Shown here one piece after another: positions 33,370 to 40,717 of a DNA stretch of 64,000 nucleotides. This stretch comes from Mesostigma viride (Eukaryota > Streptophyta > Mesostigmatophyceae > Mesostigmatales > Mesostigmataceae). The first letter of the stretch is position 1. The number at the start of each line of letters is the position of its first letter. The notes under the pieces were generated by a model. The model worked only from the letters and a program-made list of their open reading frames with translations. It ran no database searches and was not told where the DNA came from. Where the stretch lies: the NCBI GenBank assembly GCA_009746045.1, contig RPFO01000175.1:3603231-3667230 (forward strand), given 5' to 3'. A program made the position numbers and the translations under genes.

Positions 33370-34407
33370 TCACGACGGGACTAGTGCACTACGTAGACTA
33401 CCTACGCCGAGGTGGCCACGACGGGGCCACAATATGCAGCGGGTCACGACGGGACAACGCTGAAAAGTGTGCTTTTTGACATAGGGCTTAGCAACAAAAC
33501 CCGAAGAGATGCTTTTTGACGGTTCAGCAATAACCGACGAAAAAATGGAGAACCGGCTGGAAAATTTAAAATGCAAATGTGGGCGGCATTTCCGGTGCCT
33601 CCATTGTCGAGGTGCCCATGAGAGGGTTGGACTCCGTAAAATGCACGGCGCCGCCGTGGGGCTGGTTGCGACGCTCCGGATACTTGGTCCAGCAGCGCTC
33701 GACACGGTGGCCAGGGCGCTTGCAATGGCTGCACACCGGGCGAGTTGCAAATGCTTGGCCCGGTGGGAGCTGGCCTTCGTCGCGAGAAGGCGCAGCCGAG
33801 CCGGTGGGCGCAGTCGAACCGGCTGGGCGGTCCTTGAGCTGGTCAGCGGCTTGGAGGAGGAGGACGCGTGCGTCAGTGAGAGACATGTCATCACGCACAA
33901 AAACTGCAGCGACAAGTGGACGATATTTGGCCGGGAGGCCATCCAGCAGATTCTGGACGAATTCAGTCTCAGGGAGCGTCCCCCCAGCTTTAAGTACTCG
34001 CGGTAGCGTAGTTCATGTTCCGTCAAGGACAGGCCCATGTCGCCGTCATCAGCCAGCTCGCAGCGGTGTAGCTGACGACGGAGCTCCTGCTTGTGAGACC
34101 GGGTATGCCGTGGCTGGTCGTACACGGCATCCACGAGCTTGAACGCCACGCTGCCATGACGAGGCTCAGCTTGATCAGCAACGGTAAGCGCCTGACCGTC
34201 CAGGCGCGAACAAAGTGCAGCAAAAAGAATGCGGTCTTGTCGGTCGTTGACGTCGTCACCGTGCAGCACACTGAGCATGGTGAATGCTCCCGCGACAGAT
34301 TTGAAGCGAATTTTAAAAGCAGGGTAGTCGGCCAGTCTGGTACCGTTGAAAATAGGAATTCCGCTGACGGCACTAATGAGGGCCGTCTCCTTGAGTGCGT
34401 TCGCCAT
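33370..34407 (-). pseudogene. C Gag with zinc knuckle (frameshifted)
   Basis: Starts MANALKETALISAV. Residues about 18-140 match the copia Gag (UBN2-like) pattern: IPIFNGTRLADYPAFKIRF, RILFAALCSRLDGQAL, HELRYREYLK. A one-base shift near 33990 moves the true frame: VRDDMSLTDARVLLLQAADQL and the CCHC knuckle CSHCKRPGHRVERC are read in 33898-33566. The 345-codon frame beyond the shift is chance. It would make the particle shell if a helper supplied enzymes. Confidence 0.75.
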
Positions 34408-34756
34408 TTACGACGGATAAAATTTTAGACGCCAGGTAGGCTTTCAAGAGACTCTCGATTTCCGATAAGCTTGACGATTCGAATTGAAATACAGCTCCTT
34501 GCCACCGGATAATGATTTTGGCAGGAGGAACGTAAACAGACCTCAGAGAACTCTCAGGATAAAGTCCTGGTTTCTCGAATTGCTCATAGCCAACGGGATA
34601 CGCAATCACAGGTTCTTCGGCGACAATGACGCCTTGTTCCGGCTGTCCGAAAAAGTCTTCGAGATCGTCAAGTACGTCAAAGTCCCAAGGACGATTGACA
34701 AAATCGTCATCAGGCAAAAAATCATCGTCGTTTGCAAAAGTAGGAGAATCTGCCAT
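34373..34756 (-). CDS. C acidic ORF ahead of gag, 127 aa, unrecognised
   Basis: First ORF of C, ending 34 bases inside gag (overlapping, different frame). Asp-rich N-terminus (NDDDFLPDDDF, DVLDDLEDFFGQ) and a hydrophobic central stretch; no Cys motifs. Together with the B accessory ORF it suggests that a small gene ahead of gag is a recurring design in these elements, but the two proteins show no similarity I can see. Confidence 0.5.
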   Translation of the reverse strand: MADSPTFANDDDFLPDDDFVNRPWDFDVLDDLEDFFGQPEQGVIVAEEPVIAYPVGYEQFEKPGLYPESSLRSVYVPPAKIIIRWQGAVFQFESSSLSEIESLLKAYLASKILSVVNGERTQGDGPH

Positions 34757-34792
34757 GAGGAGAAACGGTGATCGAACATCCTCCCGATACCA

Positions 34793-35318
34793 TGTTTAAA
34801 ATACATGAATGAGTTGAATGTCGTTTATTGATGAATTTATTACGAGAGACATGGCATGAGAGACGATACTTTAGGTATGGCCCACATCGTATTTTTATAG
34901 GCAGAAAAGAGGTACTGCCAGATGGCAGTCAACCAAAGAACCATCGCCAGATTCTAGAATATTGTTTGTATGATTGCCAGATGTCATCTGTAAAATCAAC
35001 CCTGATATAATGCATGGAATCTCAAACAGTAAAGTGACACCTGTCCATGGAATAAAGAATCAAGAATCACTGTCCATGTAACGTAGTGACATAGTTGCTG
35101 TCATACTAGTTGAGGACCGTACACTATAACAAAAAACACACACAACATAGATTAATATCTTGCTAAGTACTGATTCAAAAAAGTCAGTAAAAATATCAGC
35201 ACGTAGCTAATAAAACACACTCCAAGAAATCACAAACAACACACAAAAGACCCACCTGCCCAGAATAGAAATAATTCAGGCATGTGGCCACTGGGAATAA
35301 TTAATTAATTCCCAAACA
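34793..35318 (-). repeat. C 5' LTR
   Basis: 526 bp; see 3' LTR. It is followed on the minus strand by the probable tRNA primer site. Confidence 0.9.
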
Positions 35319-35381
35319 AAGGGCAAGGGCAAGGCTGCTGATCATTGACTTGAGCCTGCACACATCCCTGAACCCTGGAGG
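35319..35381 (+). promoter_or_regulatory. In-frame TGA CTT between gag and pol of B1 (probable readthrough stop)
   Basis: Gag ends with GCT GCT GAT CAT TGA (TGA 35346-35348). The next codons, CTT GAG CCT GCA, continue open and in the same frame into pol, twelve codons before the GTG at 35382; pol has no ATG near its start. TGA followed by C is a leaky context (TGA CTA is a classic readthrough signal). B2 has the same arrangement (TGA 49793-49791). Confidence 0.6.
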
Positions 35382-38300
35382 GTGCCCCCAGGGGTGTGTA
35401 ATGTAGCTGCTAGTGACGGCAGTGAGGGGCAGCCCCATGCTCTAGTGACAGAGCCTATTGGACGCGATGGGGCAAGCTTGGTTACCACAGAGAGTATGCC
35501 AGCTGTAGCTGCAGTGGTTACTCGCCAACGTGCCCGCCATGGCGGTGCTGAGCCTGAGGTAGGACCTGGTGATGTGGACCCAGGTGGATCTCAGAAGCAT
35601 TCTGACCGTGCAGGACTGGCACAGGATGGTCAGGATGAGGATAGGGCTGGAGACAGTCTGACAGGCACGACCCTGGTGCCTCCTGTACATAAGGGATCTG
35701 TACATACCTTGAGTGCTAATAATGACAGTAAAAGATTTTCTCTCTTGTATGACATTGCCTCAAGGTTGCATACCATGTTTGGCCATGCAGCTCAGTCTTT
35801 GCAAGTTGCTAGACGGCTGGGAGGAAGTGAGTTGTACTCCATCTGCCAACAGGTTGCTCAAGCTTGCAAGTGCAGGCTAGTTGCTAGAAAGCCCAGGCAG
35901 TCTCATGCCAGGACTCCTATTTTGCAGCCAGGCCATGTGCAGGTAGATATTCAGAGAATCAGGGGTTTGAAGCTGCTGGTGGCAGTGGACAGATATACCA
36001 AGTACAAGACCCTAGAGATCCTGCCTGACATGGAGAAGCCTACATTAATTGCTGCTCTGAAGTTGACAAGGAGCAGGTACCCTGGGTTAGAGTTGTTGCA
36101 GTGTGACATTCAGTTTGAGTGCTGTGAGAACCTGCCAGAGTTTCCAGAGTTGCTGATTACACCCAGGGAGAGCCACGGCCAGCAAGGGGTGGTGGAGAGA
36201 GCCATCCAAGAGATCAAGACTGTGCTGCTGGTGGAGAGGATTCCAAGGACGTCATCTGCCATTGTGACATCTGCATGGCTACGTTCTGTGGAGGATAGGC
36301 TGAACCTCAGGACTCCCATGTTCTTTGGTGACATTGCCATCAATCCTCTTATGCTGCATACCAGGATGCTGCCAGCTGATGCTGAGCAGGCATGGAAGGA
36401 GAAGCTAGAGGCCAAGTTCCTCAAGCTGAGGCAGAAAGACAAGGGCTGGAGTGTCCTAGAACCTAACGTTGGACAACAGGTTGTTGTGTGGAAGGAACCA
36501 AGCTTTCCAGGGAAACGTGGCAGCTGGCATGATGGGGTGGTGACCCGAGTAGAAGCCGCTGGCCATAAGTGCTGGGTGGCCATTGATGGCTCCCAAGCAG
36601 TGCACCGTCTGTCCTGGTCAAAGATCCGTCCCCGGGGAGGTAATCAAGGAGACCTCTTCCAGGTGCCCGTTGGTGTACAAGGCGGGGGTGACGTGGAGCT
36701 TCCTGATCAGGGTGCTACAGCTGTATCGAGCCCTCAGGGTGACCCTGGCCCGGCCCCTGGGGTACCTTCACATACGGTGGTTGGGCAAGCAGGCGGACAG
36801 GCTGCACCTCCGGAACGGCCCGACACCAGGCCTAGGGGTGTGCGTCTATCAGATATTGTACAGGCTTTGCAAAGAGCCAAGAAGGAGCCTAAGGTGTCCA
36901 AGCTTGTCCAGTTGGATGAACCTGAGGTAGCTGCCATGGAGATAGATACCAATGCACAGGTTTCTGTCATGGGACCTCAGCATACAGGAGAACTGCTGGT
37001 CGGAGAACCAAGTTGCCCCTGGGTGTCTGATTTCAGTGGTAGGACGCATCTAAGGGTGTTGGGAGAGGTTACTGCCCCTGTCATGGGTGTGGATGTGACC
37101 TTCCTTGTCCTAGAGGACTATGATGGCCCTGTGATTTTGGGTCAGAATTTTCTGGGCAATCCTGGGATTTCTATCAGAGCTACAGCTCTGAAAAGAGATG
37201 GCTGGGGGATGATTCCCCTAGAAAATTTCAGGACAACATTTTCAATCAGGTGCAGGGCCAAGCCGGTCAAGGGTGTAAAATGGGATGAAGGGGAGGTGCC
37301 CCCAGCAGCCAGTTTGGTGATTCCAGCTGTGTTGCACCCCAGCAGTATTGGCATAACTCACAGGAGCCTTGCTGCACACTCTCCTTTGACATATGACCAG
37401 CTAGTCCAAGAGATGAGCTCGCCTACTTTGTTTGAGGCTTGGAAGCTCGCCTTCTCCAAGGCATTGGAGGAGTGGTTGCAGTTTGAGTGTGCTGCACCAA
37501 CAGACAGACGTCCCCCAGCATCAAGGAAGCTTGCTTTGAGATTTGTGCTGAAGAGGAAGGTTGTGGATGAGGTATCAGTGCCCCATGTCAGGCCTGTCCT
37601 GAATGAGTATCACGGCACGGGGAGTCTGCCAGGAGAGGAGCTGTACACGCCAGGGATGCTACACGACACATGGAGAATTTTGCTATGTCTCTACGTGGGG
37701 TTGCTGAACAGGGGAGCAGCTATGTCATCAGTGCTGCTGGACTTCAAGAGGGCATTTTTAAAATCTGATCCAGAAGTGGCCAGGAGGGTGTGGAAGCAGG
37801 ATGAGCCTTACTGTGTTGAGGTGCCTGCCATCTGGAAGCTGGAGCTGCATCAACAATTCCTGGTTATTCTGAAGGGCCTGGAAGGACTCAGGTCGAGCCC
37901 AATCATCTGGAGACTCACGCTGCAGGAAGCTCTGATCAGTGAGTGTGGCTTGAGAGTGTCTTCAGTTGATCCCTGTTTGCTGCTGGCCCAATGGGAGGGT
38001 CTGCCAGTGTATGCTAGTTTGCATGGAGATGATCTGCATTTGCTAGCCCCCACGACCTGGCTGAAGAAGTTTATTCCTGTCATCAGTGGCAAGTTTTCAC
38101 TGGGCAAGGAGCTGTGGCAGGAGCCCAACAAGCCTGTAGTGTTCTGTGGAATGCAGGCTACCCTGTTCAGGAGGGATGGGGAGTGGAGTATCAGGCTTCA
38201 GGCTGGAGGAGATTATAAACAGACCATTGTGAAGGCCTTGCCAGAGAAGATCACCCAGGCTGCAGGACCTGAGTTGAGAGGCATGTGGGCCTGGTTTGCC

Positions 38301-38939
38301 AGCATCTGTGGTCCGTCTTTGATGGTCCATAGCAGAATGCCTGATGAGGTGCTTGAGGATGAGAAGCCTCGAGTCATAGCCCGGTTGGTGGAGAGTACCC
38401 CTGATCTGATTTTGTCTGGGATTGACTTTGCCCAGCCTATCACCTTGGAGATCTTTGTTGACAGTTCCATGGATGCTCGCCAGGTTACCAAGGTCAGGGG
38501 GAGATCTGCTGCTCTGTTTGCTTTTTATCAGAGCAGGGCAAGTTTGTTCAGCTGGTACAGCAGACTGCAGAAGAGGGTCTGTATCAGTTCAGATGTGGCA
38601 GAATGCAGGGCCATATGCGAGGGGATCCAGTCCAGCCTGTACATAAAGGAGTTAATGCTGGAGCTGGCTTCAGTTACCCCTTGGACCTTGCAGATGGAGA
38701 CGTTGTTGCTAACAGACAGCATGGGTATGGTCCAGTTTGTTCACAAGCAGCTGGCCAGAAGCCGGGACCTGGATTATTTGTTGCTGAAGGAGTTGGCCAG
38801 TTTGGTTGACTTGAAGCATATCCCTGGCGAGGAGAACCCTGCTGATGCATTGACAAAGCTGCCACACAAGGCCCCAGCCCAGTACAATGTACTGAGGAAG
38901 CTCATGAATGCTGACTGTCAAGTCGGTCTATCTGTCTAA
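35382..38939 (+). CDS. B1 Pol, 1185 aa: integrase, protease, reverse transcriptase, RNase H
   Basis: Intact. Integrase zinc finger H130-H135 with C162/C164; catalytic core Asp189, Asp242, Glu272 (spacing D-x29-E, shorter than the usual x35); SH3-like C-terminal part (VGQQVVVWKEPSFPGKRG, about 363-380). Then, after a Pro/Gly-rich linker, a retroviral-type protease: MEIDTNAQVSVM (Asp522) and GPVILGQNFL (about 582-591). RT: LLDFKRAFLKSD (Asp787) and LHGDD (Asp883-884). RNase H: VDSSMD (Asp1027), AECRAICEG (Glu1074), TDSMG (Asp1112), NPADALTK. The protease thus follows the integrase, unlike in Ty1/copia. The protein is about 99% identical to that of B2 (about 11 differences). Confidence 0.9.
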   Translation: MPPGVCNVAASDGSEGQPHALVTEPIGRDGASLVTTESMPAVAAVVTRQRARHGGAEPEVGPGDVDPGGSQKHSDRAGLAQDGQDEDRAGDSLTGTTLVPPVHKGSVHTLSANNDSKRFSLLYDIASRLHTMFGHAAQSLQVARRLGGSELYSICQQVAQACKCRLVARKPRQSHARTPILQPGHVQVDIQRIRGLKLLVAVDRYTKYKTLEILPDMEKPTLIAALKLTRSRYPGLELLQCDIQFECCENLPEFPELLITPRESHGQQGVVERAIQEIKTVLLVERIPRTSSAIVTSAWLRSVEDRLNLRTPMFFGDIAINPLMLHTRMLPADAEQAWKEKLEAKFLKLRQKDKGWSVLEPNVGQQVVVWKEPSFPGKRGSWHDGVVTRVEAAGHKCWVAIDGSQAVHRLSWSKIRPRGGNQGDLFQVPVGVQGGGDVELPDQGATAVSSPQGDPGPAPGVPSHTVVGQAGGQAAPPERPDTRPRGVRLSDIVQALQRAKKEPKVSKLVQLDEPEVAAMEIDTNAQVSVMGPQHTGELLVGEPSCPWVSDFSGRTHLRVLGEVTAPVMGVDVTFLVLEDYDGPVILGQNFLGNPGISIRATALKRDGWGMIPLENFRTTFSIRCRAKPVKGVKWDEGEVPPAASLVIPAVLHPSSIGITHRSLAAHSPLTYDQLVQEMSSPTLFEAWKLAFSKALEEWLQFECAAPTDRRPPASRKLALRFVLKRKVVDEVSVPHVRPVLNEYHGTGSLPGEELYTPGMLHDTWRILLCLYVGLLNRGAAMSSVLLDFKRAFLKSDPEVARRVWKQDEPYCVEVPAIWKLELHQQFLVILKGLEGLRSSPIIWRLTLQEALISECGLRVSSVDPCLLLAQWEGLPVYASLHGDDLHLLAPTTWLKKFIPVISGKFSLGKELWQEPNKPVVFCGMQATLFRRDGEWSIRLQAGGDYKQTIVKALPEKITQAAGPELRGMWAWFASICGPSLMVHSRMPDEVLEDEKPRVIARLVESTPDLILSGIDFAQPITLEIFVDSSMDARQVTKVRGRSAALFAFYQSRASLFSWYSRLQKRVCISSDVAECRAICEGIQSSLYIKELMLELASVTPWTLQMETLLLTDSMGMVQFVHKQLARSRDLDYLLLKELASLVDLKHIPGEENPADALTKLPHKAPAQYNVLRKLMNADCQVGLSV

Positions 38940-39438
38940 AAGCTGAGAGCTGGGTGCTTAAGTCTCTGGATATCAGGCTGGGAGCTTGATTGTACATAAT
39001 CCTGAGCACACCTTGAGGGGTGAGACATGTCTCTGGTGTGGGAATGTCTGACATTGTCTCTGATGGAGAGATGTCTATCTGGGGTTTTCATCTCAGTCTG
39101 AGGTTTCCCCAGATCTGTGGTTTGTGGGCGGGGTTCGATTCCCTGGTGCCGTCTTAAGGCGGAGTTTCACGGACTGGCTGACCCATCCACCATGCTGGTG
39201 AGGTGGCGACAGGTCCCCTGATTTTCCACGGTTGGAACGAGTATAGGAGCTTGTGTTTTGCATGTGCTTCGCGTAGATGTTGTGTCTGGTTCGATAAGGG
39301 GCAGCAGACCGGCGCCGACTCCCGTCTGGGGGTCAGCAATGTTTTCTGATGAGCTGTTGTGGGTGATCTGTGGGGTTTCGCCTAAGGTCCTGAAGGTTGT
39401 ACATACTTCTCAAGTTCTTAGCTGAACACCTATGGGCT
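38940..39438 (+). other. B1 3' untranslated region, first part
   Basis: Between the pol stop and the A2 insertion; it continues at 43837-44079. No ORF of interest. The same sequence, inverted, is at 45452-46199 in B2 without an insertion. Confidence 0.6.
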
Positions 39439-39443
39439 GCCAC

Positions 39444-39788
39444 AGTTAAAGCCCGACCGGCTCAGCTATGGCGGTCGGTCACGTTGAGCTTGGGATAAGG
39501 TGAACACAGAGAACTGCCGTCGGAGCTGGCCCACCACTGGTTTATGTCTTAGCCAGCGAACCCTATCCGGTTAGCCGTAACCGTGGGACAAGCTAGCCGT
39601 CCGTACTGACCCGGATAAGGCCCCGGACTGGGGCCTAGGTGGCGCCGGCCCTAGGCGCCGCCCTTAGACCGGTCGCCCGCATCGGACCGCCGGATTATAG
39701 CCGGCGGCTGAGCGGACGCTAGCGGAAGGCGTGCGGACGGACATGGGGAACTCAGAGCCAGATCCTAGGGCTCTAGAGTTACTCAACT
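39444..39788 (-). repeat. A2 3' LTR
   Basis: 345 bp. It shares private differences with the A2 5' LTR (for example AACTGCCGTCGG, CCCGCATCGG) against A1, as expected for LTRs of one insertion. Confidence 0.9.
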
Positions 39789-40165
39789 CCGACATACTCT
39801 TTTGTTCTTTGATTAATTATCAAAATAATTACATCAAATGCAGACCATACAAAACCCTCTAAGGTAGGGAACTCAAGGGGGCCTCAAGGCCGTCAAAATC
39901 ACCACGGTATCGACCCGCGCCCTTGTGATCACACATGAATAGTGATGTAATAAGTAGCGAGCAAAAACCAACTATGCCACCAGACAAAAGGTGACCCATT
40001 TATTAGGACCAGTGACCCGCCGACGGGCCCAAGGCACCGTCCAACGTGGCTAGGGTATGGTCATGACAAGCAAAAAAACTACCACCAAGATACTCGTGAA
40101 TGCTAGCAACACAGGGTGAGTTATGGCTGTATTCATAAAGCGCCCGAGCCGTAACCCTGTGTGGC
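39789..40165 (-). other. A2 3' untranslated region
   Basis: Matches the A1 region 22200-22577 with a few substitutions. No gene. Confidence 0.6.
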
Positions 40166-40717
40166 TCACGGGTGTTGCATCGTCATGCGCTTGCGCAACA
40201 CTGCGTACTGCGGGGCAGCCTCCCGCGCCTCCTTGGTGAGTGCATCCGCGGGATTGAGTTCATCCGCGATGTGCTGGAGACGCGTGACGCAGGAGGCCGC
40301 CTCAGCGAGTACGAGGTAATCAACGTCCTGTGACCGCGCATAGGGATTGTCAAGGAAAGCCAAACAACTTTGTGAGTCAGTGTGCACCGTGCTAGTCCAG
40401 TGAAGAGTGAACCCACGACGAGATAAATACCGGATGCTTGCGTGTCCACAGCCACCAGCTGCCATGAGAGATAGGAAACAATGCCCCGGCATTCAGCCGT
40501 GTGAGGGCTAGTGAGCAATGCGGCTGTGCAAGCGCTGAGCACCAACTAAGGCCATGCCAGGCTGGCCCTCATTGCTGATAAAGAACAGCGCCCCCATGCG
40601 GGCCCGCACTTGGCTGACTGGCGGGCCTCCCACATTATCCGTGGCTAGCACAGGAGGTGAGTCACTACGTGCACTAGGTCCCGTCAAACCCACCCCATCC
40701 TCATCCCACCCATCCAC
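40166..40717 (-). pseudogene. A2 ORF2 remnant: deleted and scrambled
   Basis: Reading on the minus strand: the first 33 codons of ORF2 (up to NVGGPP), then a jump of about 1.8 kb into RNase H (VSQVRARMGALFF), then a 33-bp piece from the protease active-site region (GGATGCTTGCGTGTCCACAG, 40432-40465, matching A1 24563-24596) in place of part of RNase H, and finally the RNase H end with NPADALTK. Protease and RT are lost. The patchwork suggests template switching or repair with short homologies. Confidence 0.8.

Larger units (their letters stand above)
32576..35318 (-). mobile_element. Non-autonomous copia-type element C (gag only), nested in B1
   Basis: 2743 bp with 526-bp LTRs (32576-33101 and 34793-35318) of the form TGTTT...AAACA, and a 5-bp target duplication AAGGG (32571-32575, 35319-35323). 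The empty site is seen in B2 (about 49820). On the minus strand the primer site after the 5' LTR reads TGGTATCGGGAGGATG, sharing TGGTATC with initiator-tRNA primer sites, and a polypurine tract AAGGGGGG abuts the 3' LTR. It encodes a small acidic ORF and gag only; PR, INT, RT and RH are absent. Confidence 0.9.

Noticed and set aside
33370-33990. C-terminal half of the 345-codon C ORF as real protein
   Set aside because: The zinc knuckle and Gag helix are in the neighbouring frame; this part is out of frame after a one-base lesion.
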